Source of the DNA: CAWGYQ01 sp963817395 | Lineage (GTDB): Bacteria > Acidobacteriota > Vicinamibacteria > Vicinamibacterales > CAVPJW01 | Assembly: GCA_963817395.1 (NCBI GenBank) | Contig: CAWFOC010000003.1 | Span: 310,001-374,000, forward strand | Direction of reading: 5' to 3' | Length of the DNA: 64,000 nt | Shown here: piece by piece, positions 54,865 through 64,000 of the stretch | How positions within the stretch are numbered: the stretch's first letter is position 1 | How the letters are laid out: each line of letters starts with the position of its first letter | Position numbers and translations under genes: made by a program | The notes under the pieces: model-generated | The model's database searches: none | Told to the model about the DNA's origin: nothing | The model's input: only the letters and a program-made list of their open reading frames with translations

Positions 54865-56010
54865 ATGAACATCGGCATGGTCTGTTACCCGTCGATTGGC
54901 GGCAGCGGTGTCGTCGCCACGGAGCTTGGCAAGTGCCTGGCGGATCGCGGGCACCGGGTCCATTTTCTCAGCAGCGAGCCGCCGTTCAGGCTCAGCGGCT
55001 ACCACCCGGGCATCACCTTTCACGGCGTGCAGACACCAGGCTATCCGCTGTTCCGTGAGCCCCAGTACCTGCTGACGCTGGCCAACAAGATCGTGCAGGT
55101 CAGCCGCGCCTTCGAGCTCGAGGTCATTCACGCGCACTATGCGATTCCTCACGCGGCTGCGGCATATCTCGCCCGGCAGATTCTGCGCGCCACGAACCAC
55201 GGGGCGATCCCGCGCGTCATCACGACACTGCACGGCACGGACATCACGCTCCTTGGCAGCGACCCGTCCTACTCGGAGACTGTGGCCTTCTGCATCGACC
55301 GGTCGGATGGCATCACGGCGGTCTCCGAGAGCCTGAAGCGCGACACGTATCGTGACCTGCCCGTACGCGGAGACATTCGCGTCATCCATAATTTTCTCGA
55401 TACCGACGTGCACCGCCGTATCGAAGCCGACGAGCTGCGCCGCCAGATCTGCCCGCCCGACGAGTTCTCGCATCTCGTCATCCACGTTTCCAATTTCCGG
55501 CCGGTGAAGCAGGTCGAAGCGGTCGTGCGAATCTTCGAGCGCATTCAGCGGGGGATTCGGGCCAAGCTGGCGCTCGTGGGCGATGGACCCGAATTGGGAC
55601 AGGTGATGCGGCTCGTGAAGGAGCTCGGTCTGAACCGGGCCGTCGACGCGATGGGTGGGCAGGACGAAGTCGTGCCCCTGCTGTCGGCCGCCGACCTCTT
55701 TCTGCTGCCGTCACGGCAGGAAAGCTTCGGTCTGGCGGCGCTCGAAGCCATGGCCTGCGAGGTGCCGGTCGTCGCGTCGGCGGTCGGCGGGCTGCCGGAG
55801 GTGATCCAGTCTGGGGTCCACGGCTTTCTGCATCCGCCCGACGATCTCGACGCGATGGCCGAGAGCAGCATTGCGCTCCTGACGGATTCCGACCTCCATC
55901 GTCGCATCGCCGAAGCCGGCCGCCGGCGCGTTCTCGAGCATTTCTCCGATGACGTGGTGGTCCCGCGCTATGAGGAGTACTATCGCGAAGTGATCGCCAG
56001 GAGCTCGTAG
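54865..56010 (+). CDS. bshA: Bacillithiol biosynthesis glycosyltransferase BshA
   Basis: 381 aa GT4 glycosyltransferase. N-terminus MNIGMVCYPSIGGSGVVATELG is the BshA hallmark; VISNFRPVK-like VSNFRPVKQVEAVVRIF, LVGDGPELGQV and the UDP-binding PSRQESFGLAALEAMACEVPVVAS complete the family pattern. It joins UDP-GlcNAc and L-malate to give GlcNAc-malate, step one of bacillithiol synthesis. Its TAG overlaps the GTG of the next gene by one base. Confidence 0.95.
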   Translation: MNIGMVCYPSIGGSGVVATELGKCLADRGHRVHFLSSEPPFRLSGYHPGITFHGVQTPGYPLFREPQYLLTLANKIVQVSRAFELEVIHAHYAIPHAAAAYLARQILRATNHGAIPRVITTLHGTDITLLGSDPSYSETVAFCIDRSDGITAVSESLKRDTYRDLPVRGDIRVIHNFLDTDVHRRIEADELRRQICPPDEFSHLVIHVSNFRPVKQVEAVVRIFERIQRGIRAKLALVGDGPELGQVMRLVKELGLNRAVDAMGGQDEVVPLLSAADLFLLPSRQESFGLAALEAMACEVPVVASAVGGLPEVIQSGVHGFLHPPDDLDAMAESSIALLTDSDLHRRIAEAGRRRVLEHFSDDVVVPRYEEYYREVIARSS

Positions 56011-56778
56011 TGCGGCTCAGACTCCCTCAATGGACCCGCTGGATCGCCGTCGCGTGCCTGGCCGCGGCAACGGCCGCGGCGTCCGCCCAGTCACGCTGGG
56101 ATGACGATCTCGGAGGCTACGAGGCGGCCTACGACGGCCGGTTTGCCTTCGCGCGGCTTCGATGGAACTCGGGGTCAGACGGCGGGTATCGCTGGCGGAT
56201 GAGCAATGCGTGGAACCACGACTTCCCGCGCGCCGAGCAGCACCTTGCGCGCATTCTGAAAGAGCTGACGCTTCATCGACGTGAGGCCCGAGGGCAGCCG
56301 GATTGTCTCGCTGGGCGATCCCGAGCTCTTCAACTACCCCATCGCCTACATGTGGGAGCCCGGCTTCTGGACGATGACCGACGACGAGGCGGCGCAGTTT
56401 CGCGATTACCTGTTGAAGGGTGGCTTTGCCATCTTCGATGACTTCGAACAGGAGCAGTGGGACAACTTCGCGGAACAGATGCGGCGCGTGCTGCCTGACG
56501 GCCGCTTCGTGCAGCTCGATCGCACTCACACCATCTTCGATGCCTTCTTCCGCATGAAGACCATCGACTTCCCGCATCCGATGATGGGTATTCTCCCCAC
56601 CTATTTCGGCATTTTCGAGGACAACGATCCGGCCAAGCGCCTGATGGTGATCGCGAACTACAACAACGACGTCGCCGAGTACTGGGAGTGGTCGGACACC
56701 GGCATGCTTCCCATCGACATGTCGAACGAGGCGTACAAGCTCGGCGTCAACTACATGATCTACGGCTTCACGCACTGA
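56010..56778 (+). CDS. Exported DUF4159 protein (frameshift near 56273)
   Basis: About 255 aa after correction. Signal peptide ending in ASAQS, then FAFARLRWNSGSDGGYRWRMSNAWNHDFPRAEQHLARILKELT, the start of DUF4159. One extra base at 56271-56275 separates it from LIDVRPEGSRIVSLGDPELFNYPIAYMWEPGFWTMTDDEAAQF, the DUF4159 core, which ends LGVNYMIYGFTH. The fold is glutamine-amidotransferase-like in related proteins, but function is unknown. GTG start overlaps the bshA stop, so it is translated with the bacillithiol genes although it is exported. Confidence 0.8.
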
Positions 56779-56937
56779 CTCTGTCCCGACTCCAGACCGA
56801 AATCAGGTCGCGCACAGATCGATCAGGCCTGTCCGAGTGCACTGTTCGGGTATTCATCGGTCGAGTGAGGCGCGCATGTCCGCGGCCGGATCAGGCAGCG
56901 TGTGGCAGACAACAACCGGCCTGGACGCCCGACCGCG

Positions 56938-58050
56938 TTACTGGGCGGTGCTCGAGAGCGGGACGGACCCGACGACAGGATTCGTCAGCGTGCCGATGCT
57001 TTCAATCGCGCACACCGAGAGATCGCCAGGTTTGAAGTAGATCGGCGTGGAGCGGGCCGTGCCCACACCTGCCGGTGTGCCCATCGCAATCATGTCTCCA
57101 GGACGCAGAGTCAGGATGTGCGAGGCGAAGCTCACCATCTCGTACACGTTGTGCGTCATGCGATCGGTCGTCGAGTCCTGCATGATTCGCCCGTTGAGGG
57201 TGAACCGCACGGCCAGACGCTGCGGGTCCTTCACGAATTCCCTCGGGACGATGAAGGGGCCCATGGGCGCGAACGTGTCGTGCCCCTTGCCGATCAGCCA
57301 GTCCGAACCATGCCGACCGTCGTGGCGCCCCCCACGGTCCGACACATCGTTCTCGAGTGTGTAGCCGAAGATGTACTCGGCGGCGCGTTCGACCGAGACG
57401 CGGCTCGCGGTGCGGCCGACCACAACCGCCAGCTCGCACTCCCAGTCGATCTGGTCCCGACCGGGCGGCAGACGAATGGCATCGCCGTCTCCAATGACGG
57501 CCGACGGCGGCTTCAGGTAGAGATACGGGCTCTGGCGAGTGTCATTCGGCTTGCGAGGCCACAGTCCTGGTATCGAGTCCGATCGTCGGGCCGCAGCGCC
57601 CGCGCCTCCCTCGAGCCGCGCCATCTCCGACGCATGCTCCTTGAAGTTCAGGGCCGAGTTCAGGATCGTTCCCGGCTTGAGCACCGGCGGACGGATTCGA
57701 ACCGATTTCAGATCGCGAAGGTACTCGGATCCGGCAACTGCGACGCTCGCCATGCGCGCGATCGCGTGCACACGCTGGCGGATCGGCTCTTCCCCGTACT
57801 GCTCGAGGAGCGCCTTCATGTCGGACGCCAGCACGATGGCCGGGGAGGCCGCGGAATCGCGCTCGTAGCTTCGGTTGGCCGCTTCCAGATCGACGACGAG
57901 CGTGTCTTTGATCACCAGGCCGACAAACGTCCGGCCGCCCTGCTCGAACGTGCCGAGCTTGAAGGGCTCCGGCGGTGCCGGCACCTGAGCCACGACCAGC
58001 GCGGCCGACAGGACGCCCGCCAACACGCCGCCACCGAACAGCAGTCGCAT
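56938..58050 (-). CDS. Exported fumarylacetoacetate-hydrolase-family protein 1
   Basis: 370 aa. Signal peptide MRLLFGGGVLAGVLSAALVVAQ followed by FKLGTFEQGGRTFVGLV and the FAH C-terminal domain. Expected metal ligands are in IDWECELAVVVG (Glu-x-Glu), with FGYTLENDVSDRG and a lysine-rich GKGHDTFAPMGPFIV block, then GDMIAMGTPAGVG near the end. FAH-family enzymes cleave C-C bonds of 2,4-diketo acids or isomerise them and are normally cytosolic, so the signal peptide is notable. The paralogue lies 82 bases upstream on the same strand. Confidence 0.88.
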   Translation of the reverse strand: MRLLFGGGVLAGVLSAALVVAQVPAPPEPFKLGTFEQGGRTFVGLVIKDTLVVDLEAANRSYERDSAASPAIVLASDMKALLEQYGEEPIRQRVHAIARMASVAVAGSEYLRDLKSVRIRPPVLKPGTILNSALNFKEHASEMARLEGGAGAAARRSDSIPGLWPRKPNDTRQSPYLYLKPPSAVIGDGDAIRLPPGRDQIDWECELAVVVGRTASRVSVERAAEYIFGYTLENDVSDRGGRHDGRHGSDWLIGKGHDTFAPMGPFIVPREFVKDPQRLAVRFTLNGRIMQDSTTDRMTHNVYEMVSFASHILTLRPGDMIAMGTPAGVGTARSTPIYFKPGDLSVCAIESIGTLTNPVVGSVPLSSTAQ

Positions 58051-58132
58051 CGGTCGGTCTATCTGAAATGGGACTCGCCCGGTACCGCATCACGTCGGGT
58101 GCGGCACCGGGACGAGCCTGAAAACCAGGTGA

Positions 58133-59267
58133 CTATCGACCGGCGCTCGAGGTGGCTGCCGTCGGGACTTCCGCCTTCGCCGTGTGCGTCAGCGTCCCGA
58201 TGCCGTCGATGGTGGCGACGATCTTGTCGCCGTCCTTGAGGAAGATCTGCTCGGCGCGAACAGTCCGTGACATGCCCGTCCCGGCCGGGCTGCCGGCCGA
58301 GATCAGGTCGCCGGGGAACAGCGTGATGATCATCGAGCCGTACTCGACGAGCTCATTCACGTTGTGAATCATGTCGGTGGAGCGCGCGTCCTGCATCGCC
58401 TGGCCGTTGACCGTCAGGAGCTGACGTACGTTCTGTATGTCGCCGTAGAACTCCTTCGGCACGATGAAGGGACCCATCGGCGAGAAGGTGTCGTGGCCCT
58501 TGCCCACCAGCCAGTCGGTACCGAACCGGGACGGCCCGGTCTCACCCGGCCGCGTGCCGCGATCCGACATGTCGAGCGAGATCGTGTACCCGAAGATGTA
58601 GTCCCGCGCCTGCGCCTCGGTCACGTACTTCGCCGTCTTCCCGATGACGACGCCGATCTCGCACTCCCAGTCGATTCGATCGCGGCCCTTCGGCAGGATG
58701 ATGTCATCGCCGTTGCCCACCACAGCGCCCCGGGTCGGCTTCATGAAGAGATACGGATACGCGGGCCGCTTCGCCCGCAGATCGGCTTCGATTTTCTTCG
58801 CCTCTTCGGGCCCACTCGCTTCCCCGGCGTGCGCGTAGTAATTGGCGGCGGCGTTGAGGATCTTCGAGGGGTAGAGAATCGGGGCGAGCGTGCGCACCTT
58901 GCCGACGTCGTACACCCAGGGCGCACGGTTGGCCCCGGTCACCAGGTTGCTCCTGACGGCCCAGTTGACAATCTCGTACATCCGCCGCTGTACGCCGTAC
59001 TCATAGGCCGAGATGATCCCGAGCATGTCGCCGGGCATGCGCCACCGTGGCCGCGCTGGGGTTCAGCATCAGATCGGCGTTGGCCGCCTGCGCGTCGAGA
59101 ATCAACGTGTCCCTGAGGACGATGCCGACCGTGGGCTTCCCGTTAATCAGGAACGTGCCGAGCTTGAAGGGCTCGGCGATGTTCGGCTGCTGCGCCTGCA
59201 TCGGCGCGTGGCTCGTCATCAACGAGACGCCGATTGCAATCGTCAGCGCGTAAATGGCTCGACGCAT
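58133..59267 (-). CDS. Exported fumarylacetoacetate-hydrolase-family protein 2 (frameshift near 59040)
   Basis: ATG 59267 with GGAGG at good spacing. Signal peptide MRRAIYALTIAIGVSLMTSHAPMQAQ, then FKLGTFLINGKPTVGIVLRDTLILDAQAAN, as in its paralogue. One extra base at 59039-59042 splits NPSAATVA from MPGDMLGIISAYEYGV; the second frame gives the full FAH domain (IDWECEIGVVIG, FGYTISLDMSDRG, GKGHDTFSPMGPFIVP, GDLISAGSPAGTG). Corrected length about 377 aa. Substrate unknown. Confidence 0.86.
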
Positions 59268-59470
59268 ATCACTACCTCCAGATCAACCTGTTAGGACGAA
59301 AGCGTTCTCGAAACACCCCGACCTTGAAAGCCCAGCGCCTGGTCGAGCACTCCGAGAGGGCGGGATACCACGGAAACCAATAAGGACCCTCGTGGCCACG
59401 ATAGCAGGGTCCGGTGTGCCGGAATTGTTAATAGATGTCTCTGAGGTGTTACAGGGCGGAAGGGAAAACG

Positions 59471-59504
59471 CAGAGGGTGTCCCGCACTCGCGGGACACCC
59501 TCTG
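59471..59504 (-). terminator. Rho-independent terminator of the TonB receptor gene
   Basis: Perfect 14-base stem (CAGAGGGTGTCCCG/CGGGACACCCTCTG) with a six-base loop, 15 bases after the minus-strand stop at 59520. On that strand it is followed by CGTTTTCCCT. The strongest hairpin noticed in the window. Confidence 0.88.
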
Positions 59505-59519
59505 GTGGAGCGCTCGGTC

Positions 59520-62493
59520 TTAGAACGTGTAGCGGACGCCCAACTGCATCGTCCGCATCGCTTGCGCGGCGACCGGAACGAGGAAGTTGGCGCTGTTGCG
59601 GTTACCCGTGGGGTTCCCGAAGTTCACGCGATTGGTCAGGTTGTAGATCTCCCAGAAGAACCCGATCTCGTTCCGGTTCGGTCTGAAGATGTACTGGAAC
59701 CTGGCATCCACCGTGAACTGCTCCTCGCCGTCGATGCCATTGCGAATCGCACGTCCGTCTGCATCGAGCTCCGAGACGATCGGTCGAGTCGCGTCGTCGA
59801 CGCCCGCCACGGGACGATCGAAGGCGTCGTTGTCACGGTTCACGTCGCGGCCCGACCGTCTCGTTGATCGGGTTGCCCGAGTAGTACTTGAGGCTGATGC
59901 CGCCGCCCAGGCCGCCCCAGATGTCGGCGTTGGCGCTGGCCACGAACCCGTGCCGGTTGTCGAAGTTCGTGCGGGCGTAGTCGGCGCGCGGGTCGAAGTC
60001 GTTGTCCACGCGCTTGGCAGCGACGCCACCCGCCGTGCCCGACGTCGTGGGCCTCGGAGAGCGTGTACGCCACACGACCGCCCCACCGATTCGCGAACCG
60101 CTTCTCCAGTGAGAGCTCGAGCGCGTCGTAGTCGGTGTCGAAGGCGTCCAGCGTCTGGTACTGCAGGAAGCGCTGGAAGGTCGCGTCCCGCGAGCCCGGC
60201 GGGCACGAGCGCCCCGCTCGGATCGAAGCCGTCAGCCTGCGGGCGCACGCCGTCGGTTGGCTCGTTGAGGTCGATGAGCCCGGTCTGGTCCTTGCCGCGG
60301 TTCCCGATGTAGTCCACGCCGACCGCGATGGTGTTGCCGATCTGCTGCTTGAACCCCACGCTGAAGCTCCAGAGGTAGCCCAGCTTGCGGTCGCCGTCGA
60401 TCGACGGGTTGGCGTTCGTGAAAGCGCCGTCGAACACCTGATTCCGGATGTCCGTGAGATCGGCGCGACACTGCGGACCGATCAGGGCGCGGCCCGCACC
60501 ATCACCCGACGGAGTGAGACACGGATCGCTCGGGGAATTCTCCGTCGAGCGAAGCTCTCGTCCTCGTCCGTCTCGTAGGTGATCGACTTCGGAGACCACC
60601 GGCTGGGTCAGGAGCGTCGCCCGGATCGTCAGCGGCTGGTATTCGTAGAATTTCCCAATGCCACCGCGGAGGACCGTGCGACCGTTACCACTCAGGTCGT
60701 AGGCGACGCCGAGGCGTGGCGCGAACGCGGTGTTCGTGTCCACCAGATCCTGCTTGTCATATCGCAGGCCGAGATTCAGGGTCAGCCGGCGATTCACCTG
60801 CCACTTGTCCTGGAAGTAGAAGTTGAAGCGCTCGTCGTCCTGCGGGTAGATCATCTGCGCCCAGCCGGATGCTGAACACCGAGGGATACGTAAATGCGTT
60901 CGACGGATCGAAGTTCAGGTTGTGCAGGAACTCGAAGGTCCCGATCTGACGTTGCCCGCCAATCTCCTGCGGATCCGCCGAGTTCTGGCTGAACCCGATA
61001 CCGGCCTTGAACGTATGGTCGCCGCGCCCAGCTCGGACTTGATGAACGTGAACGCGTTCTCGAACCCGTAGGTGCGGATCTGGTCCTGCTGGAAGGGTAT
61101 CGCTCGGCCCCGCCATGTAGTCCTCGTGCTCGTTCACCGAGCCGACGTCGAACTGCTCCCGACCGCCCAGCCCGGTGAAGGCGTAGTCGTCGCACGGAGG
61201 CGACGCTGCACCCGCCGCCGAACGCGAACAAGCCGCCCTGCAGCAGGTTCTCGCGCACGTGGCTGAGCTTGACCTCGTTCGTCGCGCGATTGCCGAGCAC
61301 CGAGGTCCAGGAGAAGCTGTAGACCTGATCGCCGCTGTCGTTCTCGATCTCGCAGTTCTCCAAGAAGGCTCAGGTCGTCCTGCAGGTCCTCGCAGTCGGT
61401 GATCGCCGCTTCACGCACCCACCGGAAGCTCAGGTTGTTGGTCTGATTCAGCTGGTAGTCCGTCCGGATGAACGTGTTCCAGGCGCGGATGGCGGTCTGA
61501 TCCTGGTAGCTCAGGGCAAGAGGCGCGGCCTCCGTCGGGGAAGATCAGGTTGGCCGCCTGCTCGATGAGGTTCCGCTCGATGTTGAAGAACCAGAACGCC
61601 TTGTTCTTGACGATCGGACCACCGAGGCTGCCGCCGAACACCTTGCTGCCCGCGTCGGCCTTCTCCCCGCCCTCCTGCTCGACGAAGTAGTCGATGGCAT
61701 TGAGGCTGTCGTCCTGGTAGTAGAAGAACGTGCGACCCTGTATGCGGTTCGTCCCGCTGCGGGTGACGGCGTTCACGACGACTCCGGACGATCCGCCGAA
61801 CTCCGCCGTGTACTGATGCGTCAGCACCTGGAACTCGGCCATCGTGTCGAGCGTGACGCGCGCCTGGTTGGCCTGCGAACCGCCCCGGCGGTCGTCGTTG
61901 TTGTACACGCCGTCCACCATGAACAGGTTGCTCGTCGTCTCACGGCCGTTCGCATTGAACTGACCGCCTTCGAACGAACCCACCGACAGGCTCGGCGTCA
62001 GGCCGGGGACCATCGCCATCAAGCTCAACTGGCTGCGCCCCTGGCTCGGCAGGTTATCGATTTCCTGGTTGCTGATATTGGCGCCAACGCGGCTCGCCGT
62101 CACTTCGACAAGCGGCGCCTCGCCGGTGACGGTGACCGACTCCTGGATGCCGCCCACCTGCATCGTCATCGCGACCGTGAGCTCCTGGCCAACGCCCAGG
62201 GTGATGCCAGTCTGAGTCGTCGGCTGAAAGCCGACCAGCTCGGCTTTAATCGTGTACTTGCCCGGAAGGAGCGTCGTGATCACGAAGGTGCCGTCACCCG
62301 AGGTGACGCTATCCCGCGTGAGCCCCGTGCCCTCCTCCGTCAGGAGGATGGTCACTCCGGGCAGTACGGCCTTTTCCTGGTCGTACACGACGCCGTTGAT
62401 TTCGGCGCGGCCGGCTCCTTGCCCGAAGGCCGGCGATGCGAAGGCCACTCCCAGGACGAGCAGGACTACAAAGCTGGAGACGCGACGGAGCAT
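59520..62493 (-). pseudogene. TonB-dependent receptor broken by many frameshifts
   Basis: ATG 62493 behind GGAGG. Signal peptide (SSFVVLLVLGVAFASPAFGQ), regulatory-like domain (EINGVVYDQEKAVLPGVTILL), plug (VTVTGEAPLVEVTASRVGAN, SQGRSQLSLMAMVPGL) and barrel ending QLGVRYTF are all present. From 61533 on, the barrel moves through the frames at least eight times; pieces such as YQDQTAIRAWNTFIRTDYQLN, LGNRATNEVKLSHVRENLLQ, IGTFEFLHNLNFDPSNAFTY and DNDFDPRADYARTNFDN are each clean. The shifts I resolved are extra bases. Same family as the intact receptor at 13110-15857. Whether dead or mis-sequenced cannot be settled here. Confidence 0.75.
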
Positions 62494-62840
62494 ATGTGGA
62501 TCCTCCAAGCTGGACCGGTTGCGAACGAAAACGAATGGCGACCGAGACAGACGTTTTCAGGCAGTGACGCTACACCATCGCTAACCCGCCGGAACGTCAA
62601 AACTTATCTCCTGAATGTCTCCGAATTGTCTCTGGAACGTCGCTCCCGAAACAGCCCGAGCGTCGCTTCAGCGCTAGGGATTTACTTGCAATCATTGCAC
62701 CGCCGGGAGACAACTCGAATTGCGCGGAAATCATCAGGAAGTCCGCTGGTTCGCCGACTCGACCACAGCTTCCTCGACAACTCGCCGGATGAATTCTTCG
62801 GATTATTGGATCGGAAGCGCGGTTTCGTGATGATTCGGCC
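62494..62840. other. 347-base intergenic region
   Basis: Between the response-regulator stop and the TonB receptor start. No open frame with family-like sequence. It is visibly richer in A and T than its surroundings, for example around 62680-62710 and 62785-62815, and probably holds the receptor promoter, but I could not fix a -10/-35 pair. Confidence 0.5.
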
Positions 62841-63545
62841 TCACACCGTCAGGTGATACCCGCTCCCGTGCACGGTGACGATGTAGCGGGGATCGTGGGG
62901 CTTGGGCTCGAGGTGCGCCCGCAGCTTGAAGATGTAGTTGTCCACGGTTCGCGTGACCGACAGGTGGGAGTAGCCCCACACGTCGCGGAGCAGCTGCTCA
63001 CGGCTGACCACCTCGCCGCGATGCGCGATGAGATAGCGCAGCAGCTCGAACTCGCGCGGCGAGATGTCGAGCCGCTTGCCGCGCCGGGTGACGATCCGGC
63101 TCCGCAGATTCACCTTGACGTCCCCGAAGACGAATTCGCCTGCGTCGGGCGCCGGCGAGTCGCGCCTGAGTTGCGCGCGCACGCGCGCCATCAGCTCGCG
63201 AACGCTGAACGGTTTGCTCACGTAGTCGTCGGCGCCCAGATCCAGACCGATCACGCGATCGGCCTCCTCCGTGCGCGCGGTGAGCATGATGATGGGGACG
63301 CGATTCCCGCGGGCCCGGACCTGACGGCAGAACTCGAACCCGCTCATGCGCGGCAGCATCACGTCGAGGAGAATCAGCGCGTAGCTGTTGCGCTCCATTC
63401 GTGCGAGCGCGTCCTCGGCCGACTCCACCGACGTGGCGCGAAACCCTTCGAACTCGAGATTGTCGGCGAGCAGACCGCGCAACTGGGGCTCGTCTTCGAC
63501 AATCAGAATGTGGTGGGATGGTTGACCGGATTCAGATGTCTTCAT
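62841..63545 (-). CDS. OmpR/PhoB-family response regulator
   Basis: 234 aa. Receiver domain: ILIVEDEPQLRGLL (acidic pocket), phospho-acceptor Asp in LILLDVMLPRMSG, conserved Thr in IIMLTARTEEAD and Lys in DDYVSKPFSVRE. The C-terminal winged helix has LDISPREFELLRYLIAHRGEVVSREQLLRDVWG and a TVDNYIFKLRAHLE recognition region. It follows the histidine kinase gene by 36 bases and lies upstream of the TonB receptor on the same strand; targets unknown. Confidence 0.95.
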   Translation of the reverse strand: MKTSESGQPSHHILIVEDEPQLRGLLADNLEFEGFRATSVESAEDALARMERNSYALILLDVMLPRMSGFEFCRQVRARGNRVPIIMLTARTEEADRVIGLDLGADDYVSKPFSVRELMARVRAQLRRDSPAPDAGEFVFGDVKVNLRSRIVTRRGKRLDISPREFELLRYLIAHRGEVVSREQLLRDVWGYSHLSVTRTVDNYIFKLRAHLEPKPHDPRYIVTVHGSGYHLTV

Positions 63546-63581
63546 GGCTCCTCGGACCCGCGCGTTCCGGCTCGACCCCGA

Positions 63582-64000
63582 TCACCCGCGGGTCGCGGCC
63601 GACGTCTCGGCCTGCGCCGACGCCGATTCACCGGAGACCTCCGCTTCGACTGGTCTTCGGGTCGCGACCGGAAGCCGTACCGTGAAGGTGCTGCCCTTGC
63701 CGGGCACGCTCACGACGTCGATGCGGCCGCGGTGCGCCGCGACGAGCTCGCTGGCAATCGCGAGACCCAGACCGAAGCCCTGCCGGTTCAAACGCGCCCC
63801 AGAGCCCCTGAAGAACCTGTCGAAGATGCGATGCCGATCCGAAGGCGGAATGCCCACGCCCTCATCGGTGATCGAGATGGCGACTTCTGCCGGCGTCTCC
63901 TCCAGCCTGACGATCACGTGCTTCGCGCCGTCCGAGTACTTCACCGCGTTGTCGAGAAGGTTGACGAGCACCTGCTCGATGGCCACCGGATCGGCGAAGA
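63582..64000 (-). CDS. Sensor histidine kinase, C-terminal part only
   Basis: The reading frame runs off the right edge of the window. Visible is the HATPase_c domain: FADPVAIEQVLVNLLDNAVKYS (N box), DEGVGIPPSDRHRIFDRFFRG (G1 and F box), GFGLGLAIASELV (G2) and GKGSTFTVRLPV, plus a tail of about 25 residues. It is the partner of the OmpR-type regulator downstream. The sensor and phospho-acceptor His domains are outside the window. Confidence 0.92.
   Translation of the reverse strand, partial: FADPVAIEQVLVNLLDNAVKYSDGAKHVIVRLEETPAEVAISITDEGVGIPPSDRHRIFDRFFRGSGARLNRQGFGLGLAIASELVAAHRGRIDVVSVPGKGSTFTVRLPVATRRPVEAEVSGESASAQAETSAATRG

Noticed and set aside
56779..56937. Short reading frames after the DUF4159 gene
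   Set aside because: No ribosome site, no homology-like pattern; ordinary intergenic sequence between convergent genes.
59268..59519. Possible small gene or RNA between the FAH and TonB genes
   Set aside because: Apart from the terminator hairpin, no open frame with a ribosome site and no other strong structure was seen.
1..64000. tRNA, rRNA, CRISPR arrays, insertion sequences, prophage or attachment sites
   Set aside because: No cloverleaf, spaced direct-repeat array, transposase, integrase or phage protein was recognised on reading both strands; a covariance-model scan would be needed to exclude small RNAs.

Overview
The window is GC-rich, coding-dense chromosomal DNA from a heterotrophic, aerobic-type Gram-negative bacterium. 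Outer-membrane receptors carry an N-terminal carboxypeptidase-regulatory-like domain. There are sulfatase-fold proteins with TPR tails, secreted M28 peptidases, exported FAH-family proteins and bacillithiol genes. That combination points to Acidobacteriota, probably a Vicinamibacteria-like lineage; this is inference from gene content, as no rRNA or other marker lies in the window. I saw no rRNA, tRNA, CRISPR array, insertion sequence or prophage.

Layout. 0-7 kb (+): two FAD oxidoreductases, a glutamate-carboxypeptidase-like M28 peptidase and an aldehyde dehydrogenase. 7-8.5 kb (-): APC permease. 8.6-13.1 kb (+): two sulfatase-fold/TPR proteins. 13.1-15.9 kb (-): intact TonB-type receptor. 16-19.1 kb (+): secreted beta-sandwich protein, DSD1-type PLP enzyme and a bacterial-microcompartment shell protein. 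19.1-21 kb (-): thiO-like oxidase, pterin carbinolamine dehydratase and a MerR regulator. 21.1-26.6 kb: DUF1028 protein, secreted hypothetical proteins, an aromatic-amino-acid-decarboxylase-like enzyme and a beta-barrel. 26.6-29.7 kb (-): SixA-like phosphatase, small Cys/His secreted protein, RmuC and a quinone oxidoreductase. 29.8-38 kb (+): RidA, HisC-like aminotransferase, membrane M28 peptidase, STAND-type ATPase, UMF1-type MFS transporter and a phosphodiesterase. 38-45.2 kb (-): a complete TetR-controlled ABC-2 exporter operon with membrane-fusion protein, two ATPases, TolC and two permeases. 45.3-50.2 kb: TIGR01777 epimerase, sigma/anti-sigma pair, damaged SYLF gene and 2-oxoacid dehydrogenase E1 beta/alpha. 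50.3-51.2 kb (-): a PIN-toxin module. 51.3-56.8 kb: a large secreted PIG-L protein divergent from bshB1-bshA-DUF4159. 56.9-59.3 kb (-): two exported FAH-family proteins. 59.5-62.5 kb (-): a heavily broken TonB receptor. 62.8-64 kb (-): response regulator and the 3' part of its histidine kinase.

Sequence quality governs how the window should be read. About fifteen genes that look whole at the protein level switch frame inside conserved domains, almost always through one extra base, mostly in a GG or CC run. This looks like a systematic consensus error in a long-read assembly rather than true gene decay, and the affected genes are annotated across the shift. One apparent ABC-ATPase-TolC fusion is probably such an error.

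The most interesting biology is a lone BMC-H shell gene with an unusual pore loop, directly behind a DSD1-family PLP enzyme. Next are a toxin-antitoxin pair with an unfamiliar antitoxin type and a palindromic operator, and an ATPase gene with a GGTTACG-type operator at its predicted transcription start. Several genes also have a TAGAAT/TACAAT -10-like box 6-8 bases from the start codon, which suggests leaderless transcription.
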